Assembly (NCBI RefSeq): GCF_017876545.1
Contig: NZ_JAGIOD010000002.1
Coordinates: 1,612,001-1,676,000, forward strand
DNA: 64,000 nt
Direction of reading: 5' to 3'
Source: Brachybacterium sacelli
Lineage (GTDB): Bacteria > Actinomycetota > Actinomycetes > Actinomycetales > Dermabacteraceae
Below the pieces are notes generated by a model. The model was given only the letters and a program-made list of their open reading frames with translations, was not told where the DNA came from and made no database searches. Positions within the stretch are counted from its first letter, which is position 1. Every line of letters starts with the position of its first letter. The position numbers and the translations under genes were made by a program. Below are positions 50,248 to 59,452 of this stretch, piece after piece.

Positions 50248-51711
50248 ATGGTCTCGACACTGACCCGGCAGGGCCTGCACCTCGACGCGGCTGATCTGGC
50301 CCAGGTGCGGCGCACGGCGCTGTCTGCGTCGACGGCCAAGGCGCTGTCGCACAACTGTGCGGCGGGATACGCGTTCGGCAAGCTTCTCGGTGAGCAGGCA
50401 CCGGACCCGTTCGCTGCGACGACGCAGGGCACGGCAGTCCACTCCGTGCTCGAGGAGCTGTACAAGCTGCCGGGCGGCAAACGGACTAGGCGGCGGGCAG
50501 CGAACATCCTGCTGTCGATGGTCGCGCAGTGGCGCCATGGTGACTTCCCGCAGCTGAACGATCCGGTGACCCGGCAGTTGTTCATCGCCGACGTGATCGG
50601 CAAGTACCAGGGGATCTTCGACATCGAGGACCCGCGCGAGGTGGACGTGGTGGCGACCGAATGGCCGCTGCGGGGGATCGAGCTCGGGGGAGTGCCGTTC
50701 ATCGGCTTCGTCGACCTCACCCTGCGCGTCACTGCACGCGGACGGACCGGACTGCGCCCGGTGGACTTTAAGACCAGCAACAAGATCCCTGACAAGCGGA
50801 AGCTCGAGCTGTACGGCGATGACCACGGCGACCAGATCCGTCTCTACGCCGCCGGGCTGCGGAAGGTCCAGGACGAGCCGGTGATCGAAGGGCGCGTGAA
50901 CTACACCCGCCACGGTAAGTCCCGGGTCGTTGCCGTCTCTGAGAAGCGGGTCGCCCAGACCGTCGGGGAGTTCGCCCGCGCCTGGGATATCCACAACGAG
51001 ATGGTGCAGGAGGCGATGTTCCCGACCCAGACCGGGCCCCTGTGCGGGTGGTGCCCCCTGGTGAACCTGTGCCCGGCCGCGCAGGCCTCGAAGTTCAACA
51101 CTGATCGGACCGACTCCCAGACCGCTCTCTGCCAGACGGATCTGATCGACATCGAGGCTGCGGTCCCGTCCCGCGAGGACCAGGCTTCGCCCACTGCCGT
51201 GGTGTCCCCGGCAGAGCCGGGAGAGACGACGGAGACTTCGATGGAGGGACTGATCATGGCCGAGCACGCACTTGCCGAGGACAAGCCGTGGGAGGAGGTC
51301 GTGCGGGGCAAGCTCAACGGGGCCAGCTACGCGGCGACCGGCTACTTCGGCATCTCCAGCCTGGCCTACGAACTGCTGGGCACGCACGGCGTCCCGATCC
51401 AGCGCATCGCCGTGGACGCCATGACGAACGTGCTCGCCTCGATCGTCACCGATGTGCAGGAGGGCCTGTCGGGGTCGACCTCGTTCCAGGAGGGCACCAA
51501 CACTCGCATCCGGGGCGTGCTGCGCACCGTGCTCGTCTCCGTGCCCCCGCCGTTCGGGGAGGACGCCGAGACGTGGGCGACGTGGATCAAAATGGTCACC
51601 GGTCACACCCGCTCGATCGCCGCGGCCGCGGTACGCCTGGCCGGGACCGACGAGATCACCGCCGACATCGACACCCTCGCGAGCATCGCCCCGATGCGGA
51701 AGGAGGCCTGA
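50248..51711 (+). CDS. RecB-like PD-(D/E)XK nuclease with an extra C-terminal domain
   Basis: 487 residues from an ATG at 50248 behind AGGGAG. FIGFVDLTLRVTARGRTGLRPVDFKTS gives the D and D-x-K of a Cas4/RecB-type nuclease, and CGWCPLVNLCPAA the cysteines of a possible Fe-S cluster. Residues about 337-487 form another domain opening MAEHALAEDKPWEEV, with its own ribosome-binding site and ATG at 51256. Such nucleases trim DNA ends during replication or recombination of plasmids and phages. Follows the primase/helicase gene after 143 bases. The C-terminal domain is not recognised. Confidence 0.75.
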   Translation: MVSTLTRQGLHLDAADLAQVRRTALSASTAKALSHNCAAGYAFGKLLGEQAPDPFAATTQGTAVHSVLEELYKLPGGKRTRRRAANILLSMVAQWRHGDFPQLNDPVTRQLFIADVIGKYQGIFDIEDPREVDVVATEWPLRGIELGGVPFIGFVDLTLRVTARGRTGLRPVDFKTSNKIPDKRKLELYGDDHGDQIRLYAAGLRKVQDEPVIEGRVNYTRHGKSRVVAVSEKRVAQTVGEFARAWDIHNEMVQEAMFPTQTGPLCGWCPLVNLCPAAQASKFNTDRTDSQTALCQTDLIDIEAAVPSREDQASPTAVVSPAEPGETTETSMEGLIMAEHALAEDKPWEEVVRGKLNGASYAATGYFGISSLAYELLGTHGVPIQRIAVDAMTNVLASIVTDVQEGLSGSTSFQEGTNTRIRGVLRTVLVSVPPPFGEDAETWATWIKMVTGHTRSIAAAAVRLAGTDEITADIDTLASIAPMRKEA

Positions 51712-51714
51712 CCC

Positions 51715-52269
51715 ATGACCGCGACGACCGATCACGTCCAGATCATCATGGCCGCCCACGACCGGGTGGCGAAGCTCGAGGTCACCGACGACGGGCTCGT
51801 GAAGGTCCCCGGTATCGAGCGGGCCGTGCCCCGCCAGGTGGCGGTGTCCAAGGCGATCCGAGAGCTCGTCGCCGAACTGTCCGAAGGCTCCACGTCCTGG
51901 AAGCTGATCGACCGGCTCACCGGCGGCGCCGACGGGTTGGAGCTGAAGCGCTTCGTCGGCACGATCGTGAAGGTGACACGGGAGAAGTCCTCCACTCGCG
52001 GGAAGCTGCTGCTGTACACGGGCACGAAGAAGGAGATCGACGGTGTAGAGCCGGGCTACGAGATCGCCCGCACCGAGCGGACCGATGACCCCGAGGGGCT
52101 GATGCTCGCCTCCGAGGCGAAGGCCCTGATCGGCCACCGCGTCCTGCTGTGGGTGATCCTCGAGCCCTGGGCCAACAACCCGGACAAGAAGACCCGCGTG
52201 GTCCTGCACCTCATGGACCTCGGCGAAGACTCCCACTTCGACGCCGACAGCCAGTCCATCGCCGCCTGA
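51715..52269 (+). CDS. Hypothetical protein of the replication cluster
   Basis: 184 residues, three bases after the nuclease stop. The middle (GLELKRFVGTIVKVTREKSSTRGKLLLYTGTKKEIDGVE and LIGHRVLLWVILEPW) has strand-rich stretches that could form an OB-like fold. No motif is conclusive and no signal is present. By position it may help the nuclease or primase; a single-strand-binding role is a guess. Confidence 0.55.
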   Translation: MTATTDHVQIIMAAHDRVAKLEVTDDGLVKVPGIERAVPRQVAVSKAIRELVAELSEGSTSWKLIDRLTGGADGLELKRFVGTIVKVTREKSSTRGKLLLYTGTKKEIDGVEPGYEIARTERTDDPEGLMLASEAKALIGHRVLLWVILEPWANNPDKKTRVVLHLMDLGEDSHFDADSQSIAA

Positions 52270-52465
52270 CCAGACCACCCTCGACGAAAAAAAGGGGGGT
52301 CATCGGGGCCGCATCCATCCCATCACCGGGGGTGGGTGTGGTCCCTTCCCCTGCTCCGCCAGGGGTAGTGAGTGGGCGGGCATGGGGTGGTCGTGGCGAC
52401 GAGTAGGAAATTCTCCGCCCACTACCGATCCCGATACCGACCCCGTGCACCTGTGAGGAGCATTC
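52270..52465. other. Intergenic stretch with A-tract and imperfect hairpin
   Basis: GACCACCC and GGGGGGTC (52272-52300) can pair imperfectly around a loop with seven As. It could pause transcription after the hypothetical gene. Otherwise the 196 bases hold no gene. Confidence 0.3.
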
Positions 52466-53020
52466 ATGAGCGAGCAGACCGTCCTCGACCCACCCGTCCA
52501 GGCAGATCCGCCCGAGGCACCTGACGACGCACCTGTAGTGCCGAAGCCCCGCAAGCGCCGGGCCCCCTCGGCGAAGAGTGCGGGCAAGCGGGGGCGTCCC
52601 TCGACCCGGACCGTGAAAGCCTCGCTACGACGCATCGCCGTGAAGGCCGAAGAGATCGCGGAGACGGACGATGACACCCGCCTCCTCGCCGCCGAACTCA
52701 CCGGTGCCCCCTCGCCAGGCATCGCGGATCTGACGACCACGATTATGGCCGCGAAGACCTCCCCGCTCGAGGCAGCGGTCGCGGACCTCACGATCATCCA
52801 GGCCGGGTCCGTCCCCGAGGCCGTCGTGCACCTGGTGGGCATGTCCCAGCCGGAGCTGCAGGCACTGACCCAGCTCGTCGATGCGTTCTCTGACCAGGCG
52901 CTGCCGGGGGAGCTCCCCGCGAAGTCGACCGACGCGGCGCTAGTGCTCGTGGACCCGGTACGGGCAGCCCAGATTGACGACAGCGCCCTCCAGCGACTCC
53001 TCGCCCTGCTGGCCACGTGA
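52466..53020 (+). CDS. Hypothetical protein with a basic N-terminal stretch
   Basis: 184 residues behind TGAGGAG. The first third is proline- and lysine-rich (KPRKRRAPSAKSAGKRGRPSTRT), a likely DNA-binding tail. The rest is helical (AVADLTIIQAGSVPEAVVHLVGMSQPELQALTQLVDAF). Not recognised. In the replication/transfer gene order it may be a DNA-associated accessory factor, but this is a guess. Confidence 0.55.
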   Translation: MSEQTVLDPPVQADPPEAPDDAPVVPKPRKRRAPSAKSAGKRGRPSTRTVKASLRRIAVKAEEIAETDDDTRLLAAELTGAPSPGIADLTTTIMAAKTSPLEAAVADLTIIQAGSVPEAVVHLVGMSQPELQALTQLVDAFSDQALPGELPAKSTDAALVLVDPVRAAQIDDSALQRLLALLAT

Positions 53021-53072
53021 GACCGCCGGCCAGGACCACACGCACGCTGAGCTGACAGGGAGAGGGATTCGG

Positions 53073-54119
53073 ATGCCGACCAGGAGACGCCATCAGGTCG
53101 ATGACCTGTTCGACACCGCCGAGGCCGTGCCGGACCTCTCCGCGCGAGCTCGGGGCATGCGCCGCTACCGCGCTGCACGCCGTGCCGTGTTCGCCAGCGT
53201 GATCCTGGCCCCGCTGAACGTGCTCGGCCTGATCCTCATGTTCAGCATCGTCCTGAACGGGGTCGAGACCACCGGGCCCGGGACCGCACAGGTCGAGGCG
53301 ACCCAGACCGGCCGTACCCAGGCAGAACGCTCCCTGGAGCAGTGGCTCGCGGCCGACGAGTCCGTGTTCGCCGGCGCCGAGATCACCTCTTGGGACGGGA
53401 CCAGCCACGTCGAGGCGGTCGAGGCGACTGCGCAGGACATCGGCTACCAGCTGATGACCCACGATTTCACCCTCCGCACCGCTGACGGGGTCTACTACCG
53501 GGCCGCAGTCCGCACTGCCTACTCACCATCGAAGGGAGTCAAGGTGCTGTCCACACCGACGGTGACGCCGCTGCCACCGAGCGCCGTCGCCGACTGGGAA
53601 CCGACCGAACCCACCGAAGGATGGGAGACCACCGGCGACTCCGCGTCGACGACCGACGCGATCACCTCATGGGCACAGGCACTGGCCACCTCACCGAACG
53701 AACTCAAGCTCGCCACCCGCGACGAGGACCCCGCCCACGTGTACTCCACCCTCACCGGAGTGGACGTCACCTCGGTGTCGATCATCCAAGCCGTCTCACC
53801 CGTCAGCGATGACGGGGAGATGGACTCTTCTACTGTCGTCGCGACAGTCTCGGTTGAGCTCACCGATGCGGACGCCGAGGAGAGCACCGGGGAGGCCTCG
53901 ACGACGGTGCAGTACGACGTGCTCGTGCGCGGCGCCGACACGGCCGCACCGTACGTGACCGCCTGGGGCGCGACCGGATCCGGGACCGGGCTGAGCGACT
54001 ACGAGAATGCCGCCTCGCTGGACGGCGACGTCGACGACCCGACAACGGACACGTCGGCTGCTTCCGATGGTGGGGGAGAGACCGCCGAGCCGGCACCGAC
54101 CACGGAAGGGCAGGAATGA
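53073..54119 (+). CDS. VirB8/TcpC-like conjugation protein
   Basis: 348 residues from an ATG at 53073 behind GGGAGAGGG. A cytoplasmic basic start is followed by one membrane helix (FASVILAPLNVLGLILMFSIVL at about 41-62). Two NTF2-like domains follow, as in the TcpC proteins of Gram-positive conjugation systems. The C-terminal tail is acidic and Thr/Ser-rich. TcpC/VirB8 proteins are assembly factors of type IV secretion. It is followed after one base by a VirB4-like ATPase, which strengthens the assignment. Confidence 0.7.
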   Translation: MPTRRRHQVDDLFDTAEAVPDLSARARGMRRYRAARRAVFASVILAPLNVLGLILMFSIVLNGVETTGPGTAQVEATQTGRTQAERSLEQWLAADESVFAGAEITSWDGTSHVEAVEATAQDIGYQLMTHDFTLRTADGVYYRAAVRTAYSPSKGVKVLSTPTVTPLPPSAVADWEPTEPTEGWETTGDSASTTDAITSWAQALATSPNELKLATRDEDPAHVYSTLTGVDVTSVSIIQAVSPVSDDGEMDSSTVVATVSVELTDADAEESTGEASTTVQYDVLVRGADTAAPYVTAWGATGSGTGLSDYENAASLDGDVDDPTTDTSAASDGGGETAEPAPTTEGQE

Positions 54120-54120
54120 C

Positions 54121-56637
54121 ATGGCGACCGCAACGATGAGAGACGTCCGCCTGGAGGACCACAAGGTCCCGAAGATGCCGACGGCTACGAGGGTCCGCTA
54201 CGGCGACGGTCGCGTGCTCCCCGTCGGCGGCGGACTGTGGCTGTACCGGAAAGCACCCCTGGCACCCGTCAAGGACGCGAAGACCCATGCCAAAGCTCTT
54301 GAGGTCGGCGACCCGATTGCTGCCGCGATCGAAGAGCTCGCCGCCGAAACTCCGTATACGACCGCGCGCCGCTCGATGGCCCGCGCCCGCTACCGTCCCT
54401 TCCACCTCCTGCTGGTGAACCTGCCGCGCCGGTACTCGCCCCCGGAGGGCTCACGCCACGGCGAGACGCTGCAGCAGTGGTTCGGGGATGAGCGCACCCA
54501 GGACCGACTGCTGCTGATGGGCACCCGGCTGAACGACATTGTCGGCGGGGCTGATCGGAGCATCGGCGATGTCATCGACTCGGTCGCGACCTCGATGACG
54601 ACCTATGAGGTGCCGATGGTCGACTACCAGCAGGACCTCGAGGACGTCGGCGACATGATGACCCGCTCCGGGTTCACCATTCCGACCCCGAAGGACTTCC
54701 ACCTCGCCGAATCCTGGTGGGCAGCGGGCGGATCCACCGGCGCCTCGCTCCTACCCCACGCCGATCACCTGCACGTCTTCCGCACCGTCGCCGGGTCGCA
54801 GACAGCCGCCCGGCACGACGTCGACTCCTGCGCGTCCTGGCCCACAGGGATCGAAGGCCACCACGTGCTCCGCATGGGATCGGTCTACGGACTGGATCTG
54901 CCCTTCCAGGGTGCCGCGAACTCGCTGAGCACCTGGGCCTCGACCCTCCTGGACCGCGGCGCGGTGATGGTGTCGATCCGGGGATTGATCGAGCCGAGCC
55001 CGATCACGCGGAAGGAGCTGCGCCGACAGCGGGACCGTTACCTGCGCGACATCCGCAACGCGAAGGCCCAGGGCAAGCTCGATGACCAGCAGCAGGAGGA
55101 GATGGTCCAGACCCTTGAGCAGGTCGAAGGCGCTTACTCCACCGGGAAGGCATTCCCGACTCTTGTAGAGACGAGTGTGGTCGCGGCGTTCACCGGGCAG
55201 GGCAAGAAGCGCCTGGACACTCTCGGCAACGGCACCGCGTTCGAGGTCGCCCCGATGGACAACCGCCAGCCGCTCGCTCTCGCGGAGTCCTGGATTGGTT
55301 CCCCAGTGCGCGCGAACCCGAACCTGATGGATCTGCCGTCCTCGAGCGTGGCCTACTCGGGCATCGCCTCACTCGGGACGGTCGGCGACGCGCATGGCGC
55401 AAACGTGGGGTTCACGATCCGTGACCGACAGGAAGCGCTCATGAGCGCCACGGCCTCCTCGGACACTGACGTCTACCCAATATTCGGGTGTGTGGGCAGT
55501 AGCGGAGCGGGAAAATCGCAGTTCATGGCCTACTCCGCGTACCAGTACGCGCTCGAGGGCCGTCCCGTCATCGTCATCGACCCCAAGAAGAACAGCGACT
55601 TCTCGGAATCGTTCGGGGATCACGGGACCACGTTCTCACTCGACTCCTTCGCCGGAGGCTCCGGGGGCTTGGGCGGTGCCGGCGGTACGGGAGTGTTCGA
55701 CCCGCTGCGATTCTCGAAGACCCCCGGCGACGGGATCAACACCGCCGTCTCGATGCTGCACGCGGTCAACGTCTGGCCGCACTCCACGCAGAACTTCGAA
55801 GCGGACCTGCAGGAGGCGCTGAAGTACGGAGTCACCCGCGGCGCGAAGGCCATCGGCACGACACTCGAGATCGCGAAGGCGGACGGGAAGGCGACTCCGG
55901 AGCTTGTCGATCCGATCCTTCGCCAGTCGAAGAACGACCCTCTGTTCGGTGCCATGGTCGGTCTGCAGGACGATGGGGAGGTCCTCAGCGCCGCCGAAGG
56001 CATCACCTACATCAAGGTCGGCAACGCCAACCTCGAGCTCCCGCCGATGGGTGTCGACCAGGCCACCCTCGGTCTGACGCAGAGAGTCTCTGCCGCACTC
56101 ATCCGCATGATGGTCTTCGGATCCGCCGAAGCTCTCCGAGGACGCCGCGGTGTACTGATGCTCGATGAGGCCTGGGTGTTCCTCGGCGCCGGGGCTGAGG
56201 AGATGGAACGCCTCGGCCGGCTCGCCCGCTCCCTCGAGGTCTTCCCGATCCTCTTCACCCAGCGGATCTCCGACCTGATCGAAGCGAACCTCACCCACCA
56301 CATCGCCCGCGGGATCATCCTGCACACGAAAGACCCCAAGGAAGCAGAGGCCGCGTTCCAGCTGTTCGGCGTCGAACCGACCCCGGAACGTCTACGGTTC
56401 ACGACGGCACCGGAGCGCATCGGCAAGGGCGGAGCGAACTTCGGCAGCCGCAAGCCGCTGTTCGAGTACGACGACAAGGACAACCGCGTCCGCCTGATCC
56501 GCGGGGCCATCGGCCTGTACTGCGACCTCGACGACCGCGCTGTGGATGTGGAAATTAAGATCCCGCCGGACTTCCTGGCTAAGTCCTCTACCAACGCGTT
56601 GGACCGTGCGCGCCGCGAGGGCCGCATCGTGATCTGA
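54121..56637 (+). CDS. VirB4/TraC-like conjugation ATPase
   Basis: 838 residues from an ATG at 54121. Walker A is GCVGSSGAGKSQFMAYSAYQYA at about 458-479, Walker B RRGVLMLDEAWVFLG at about 675-689, and TQRISDLIEAN follows, as in VirB4-family ATPases that drive conjugative pilus and transfer machinery. The N-terminal 350 residues lack motif similarity. The gene is intact and follows the VirB8-like gene. A coupling protein would be expected further on but is not in the window. Confidence 0.85.
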   Translation: MATATMRDVRLEDHKVPKMPTATRVRYGDGRVLPVGGGLWLYRKAPLAPVKDAKTHAKALEVGDPIAAAIEELAAETPYTTARRSMARARYRPFHLLLVNLPRRYSPPEGSRHGETLQQWFGDERTQDRLLLMGTRLNDIVGGADRSIGDVIDSVATSMTTYEVPMVDYQQDLEDVGDMMTRSGFTIPTPKDFHLAESWWAAGGSTGASLLPHADHLHVFRTVAGSQTAARHDVDSCASWPTGIEGHHVLRMGSVYGLDLPFQGAANSLSTWASTLLDRGAVMVSIRGLIEPSPITRKELRRQRDRYLRDIRNAKAQGKLDDQQQEEMVQTLEQVEGAYSTGKAFPTLVETSVVAAFTGQGKKRLDTLGNGTAFEVAPMDNRQPLALAESWIGSPVRANPNLMDLPSSSVAYSGIASLGTVGDAHGANVGFTIRDRQEALMSATASSDTDVYPIFGCVGSSGAGKSQFMAYSAYQYALEGRPVIVIDPKKNSDFSESFGDHGTTFSLDSFAGGSGGLGGAGGTGVFDPLRFSKTPGDGINTAVSMLHAVNVWPHSTQNFEADLQEALKYGVTRGAKAIGTTLEIAKADGKATPELVDPILRQSKNDPLFGAMVGLQDDGEVLSAAEGITYIKVGNANLELPPMGVDQATLGLTQRVSAALIRMMVFGSAEALRGRRGVLMLDEAWVFLGAGAEEMERLGRLARSLEVFPILFTQRISDLIEANLTHHIARGIILHTKDPKEAEAAFQLFGVEPTPERLRFTTAPERIGKGGANFGSRKPLFEYDDKDNRVRLIRGAIGLYCDLDDRAVDVEIKIPPDFLAKSSTNALDRARREGRIVI

Positions 56638-56894
56638 CCCATCTACCGATCCGGCTCCGCTTGGCGATTCTTGAGACGAACCCAGGCCATCTCGGTAGTC
56701 CTCTATCGGGCGCCCCAAGCTGCGCAGTTGCTGGCGACGAGGTTGCGACGACGTGGGAGTGGGCGCGTGGCGATCTGATCTTTGGGGGACTTCAGTCAAC
56801 TGATCGTTTATCAGCCCCTCAGTGCCTCGCATATGGCCTCTTCACCGGACCAATCAACGGACAGGTCTTTCGGGACGCCCTGCCAGGGCCACAG
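56638..56894. other. Intergenic stretch, no gene seen
   Basis: 257 bases between the convergent VirB4-like and membrane-nuclease genes. No start with a ribosome-binding site and no perfect hairpin were noticed. Confidence 0.4.
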
Positions 56895-57629
56895 CTATTC
56901 TCCCAGTCCGGCCGTGGGTGTGTCCGATGAGGTTTGATTTTGCGGCACCGCAAATGCATTAGTGATCGCGACGAGCAAAGCATCGTCGTCATCTGGGCGT
57001 CCCCAGGTGACGACCCCGTGGCGAGCCGTGCCGGGTGGCTTCCCCGAGGTCACTAGGAGGGAGCCAATGCCCGCCGGCCCTACCCGCTCCAATGACCGCA
57101 GCCACTGCGTTAACTGGTGGGTCGACGGCGGCTCGTCGGACCATTTGCATTCCACGCGCGCTATCGCTCCATCCCTCGAGCGCTGTACCTCGAAGTCAAA
57201 CGGGCCGCTATTGGGCCCATCGGCCACCTGCCACTCTGCTCCGCCGATTCGCGTCAATGCCTCGCCCACGTCGGCTTCGTACTTCATGGCTTGATCCTGC
57301 CGCGAGAGGATCTGCTGTGTGGCGCGCCGCAACGGCGGAGGAAGGGCTACGTCTTGAACGTGATCACTAATGCGGGCCTTGACGGTTTCGGGTACTTCGG
57401 GATCGCGCAGGGTCTGTGTGACCGCGTCCGCCAGTGTCGCCTCCACGCCACCGGCCTTAAAGGCCGTGATCTGTTGACCGGTGTAGGCGACATACACGAA
57501 TAGCGCGCCTACCCCGAATGCAAGGAGTGCGATCGATTCCATGTTCTCTAGGAGCCCCCATACGAGCACGGCAACCATGGCGAGGGCGCCACCAACGCCG
57601 AGCACCCATCGGACCGAGACCTGGTTCAT
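56895..57629 (-). CDS. Membrane-anchored PD-(D/E)XK (Mrr-like) nuclease
   Basis: 244 residues from an ATG at 57629; a GTG at about 57665 is an alternative. Two membrane helices (VLGVGGALAMVAVLVWGLLE and SIALLAFGVGALFVYVAYTG) anchor it. The cytoplasmic part has YEADVGEAL, GPFDFEVQ and ARVECKW, the D-x(n)-E-x-K triad of restriction-type nucleases, and the C-terminus has GIGSLLVTSGKPPGTARHGVVTW. Membrane-bound nucleases of this kind can act against incoming DNA. It lies alone on the minus strand between transfer genes. A defence role is likely but unproven. Confidence 0.75.
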   Translation of the reverse strand: MNQVSVRWVLGVGGALAMVAVLVWGLLENMESIALLAFGVGALFVYVAYTGQQITAFKAGGVEATLADAVTQTLRDPEVPETVKARISDHVQDVALPPPLRRATQQILSRQDQAMKYEADVGEALTRIGGAEWQVADGPNSGPFDFEVQRSRDGAIARVECKWSDEPPSTHQLTQWLRSLERVGPAGIGSLLVTSGKPPGTARHGVVTWGRPDDDDALLVAITNAFAVPQNQTSSDTPTAGLGE

Positions 57630-57910
57630 GAGCTGAGTGTAGGGGTCGAAGACCCTCTTGACCACGTTAGGTTCTGCGAGCACCTGTAAGGCACCACATG
57701 GTTGCTCGGAGCGTGCCGGTGCGGGATTTGCCTGCGGTCCGCCGACGCTCAGTTGAGAAGAATTGCGTACGCACGGGGCTTGACCCTGAATGTGAGGCCT
57801 CATGAGTTTTACGGAGATCGCGCACGGCAGGTCACCGCGGGGTCCGCCAGACAGATCACGTGACAACTCGTAACGTCCCGTGAGGGGATTGCCTCGCCCA
57901 CTGCGCTGGC

Positions 57911-59065
57911 ATGAACCCGCGTGCCTACGTCCCCTCGGCGGCCTCCGGCCTGTTGGACGAGCGTGCCCGGATTCTCGGCCAGCAGTTCTGGACCGGGACG
58001 CTGACGCGGAGTGAGGCGGCCGCGAAGATCCTCTCGGCGGCTGTAGACAGCGGGGTGGCCCAGCTGATGTGCCACCGCCACCATGGCCGGCTGGCTGAGG
58101 TGTGGGGGAGTGACGAGGTCACCGCCGCGGTGACGTCCATGCTGGTCCGCTACGCCCTGGGACGCGCCGAGCATGACGGGCACTTGGACCCGGATCGCTT
58201 CGCCGATGGCAAGTTGTCGGCTGCGGGTTGGATCGGCAAGGTCATCGGTACCATGCGCACAACCCGGATCCTGAGGGAGATGTCCGTCGAGACCCGCGAG
58301 CTGGCCGCTCCGCTGGTACTCGAGCAGGCGGCGGTCGTTAGCGCGGAGGATGCGGTGCTGGCAGGGACTGTGCCCGAGGTCGATGAGTCCACGCGCGGTC
58401 TACCGGCGACCAGCGCGACGATCCGCTTGGTGCATGCCTCTGCGCTCCACCAACTGCTCGGTCTGCCGCCGCTGAGCCCGTGGAACCTCGCCGACGAACA
58501 GCGAGCTGACCTGCAGCACGAGCTCGAGTCCCGCCCTGATTCGCTACGCCGAGTACTCGCCGGGGAACTCGCGGGGATCGAAGGATCGGTGCGCGAGTCG
58601 GTCGGCCTGCTCTGGGCAGACTGGAACCGAGATGACGTGGCGGCGTTGCATGCGCTCACCACGTCCGAGCGGGACATCCCCCGGGTGCTGGCCAGTGCCG
58701 CGCTGCGACCACTGCCGCGACCTACTGCCCGGTCCGGCGACCTCGAACGGTTGCGAGCTCGCGCCCGCGACGGTGTCCCTGCGTCTGCAACCACCGTGGT
58801 CAGTGAGGCGTTCGAGGCGTTCCTGGATTGCCAGGTGGAAATCCACACGGACTTCGACCGGATTCGCCGCCGGCTCACCGCTACCGAGACCGCGCGACGG
58901 GATGCTTCCCGAGAGGCACTTCCCTTGCTGTTGCGGCGAGCCTCGTTGCAGGTCGGCGTCGATCACTTGGACCTGCTCTCGGGGCTGATTGCTCTGTTCA
59001 TCGAGCCGCTGCCCGTCGCCGACCCCGCCTATTTCACCCCGACCTCTTGGAGGTTCCCAGCATGA
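57911..59065 (+). CDS. Hypothetical protein, transfer cluster
   Basis: 384 residues, mostly helical. The first part has LDERARILGQQFWTGTLTRSEAAAKILSAAVDSGVAQLM and later a WIGKVIGTMRTTRILREMS segment that recalls sigma region 2. No known motif is certain. It precedes, with an ATGA overlap, a small membrane protein. A role in transfer or regulation is likely from context only. Confidence 0.5.
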   Translation: MNPRAYVPSAASGLLDERARILGQQFWTGTLTRSEAAAKILSAAVDSGVAQLMCHRHHGRLAEVWGSDEVTAAVTSMLVRYALGRAEHDGHLDPDRFADGKLSAAGWIGKVIGTMRTTRILREMSVETRELAAPLVLEQAAVVSAEDAVLAGTVPEVDESTRGLPATSATIRLVHASALHQLLGLPPLSPWNLADEQRADLQHELESRPDSLRRVLAGELAGIEGSVRESVGLLWADWNRDDVAALHALTTSERDIPRVLASAALRPLPRPTARSGDLERLRARARDGVPASATTVVSEAFEAFLDCQVEIHTDFDRIRRRLTATETARRDASREALPLLLRRASLQVGVDHLDLLSGLIALFIEPLPVADPAYFTPTSWRFPA

Positions 59066-59451
59066 CCACTTCCTCGGCCCGCACCCGGTCCGCCACCGGC
59101 TCTGACCCGCGACGAACGCGCGCTGCGGCAGCGACCGCGACCAGGTACCTGTTGCCGTTGGCGACCAGCGTCGGAGGAGCGTCTTTGTGGCTGATCGTGA
59201 TGTCAATGGTGACCGAGGCGACCGGCAGTTCACTGCTGGTCCTGGGTCTCGCGGGACTGCCTGGCGCTGTCGTCATGGGCATCTCAGCCCGGGAGCGGAA
59301 GCACTGGTATGAGTACGTCCTGGTGTGGATCGGGTTCTTCACCGCCGTGCCCCTGTACGGCATCGTCCTGCTAGTCGGCGGGTACGGGATCGTCCTCGCC
59401 CGGGCTTGGCGACGCCGCCGGCCCCACCCCACCGAGCACGTCGGGGAGTGA
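59062..59451 (+). CDS. Small membrane protein of the transfer cluster
   Basis: 129 residues with three membrane segments (LPLATSVGGASLWLIVMSMV, SLLVLGLAGLPGAVVMG, EYVLVWIGFFTAVPLYGIVLLVGGYGIVLA) and basic ends. The ATG overlaps the stop of the upstream gene (ATGA) behind GGAGG. The next gene, an SNF2 helicase, begins two bases after its stop. It may anchor a partner at the membrane; not recognised. Confidence 0.6.
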   Translation: MTTSSARTRSATGSDPRRTRAAAATATRYLLPLATSVGGASLWLIVMSMVTEATGSSLLVLGLAGLPGAVVMGISARERKHWYEYVLVWIGFFTAVPLYGIVLLVGGYGIVLARAWRRRRPHPTEHVGE

Positions 59452-59452
59452 C

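Noticed and set aside
57911..59065. Sigma factor
   Set aside because: A short segment recalls sigma region 2, but the rest of the protein does not support the assignment.
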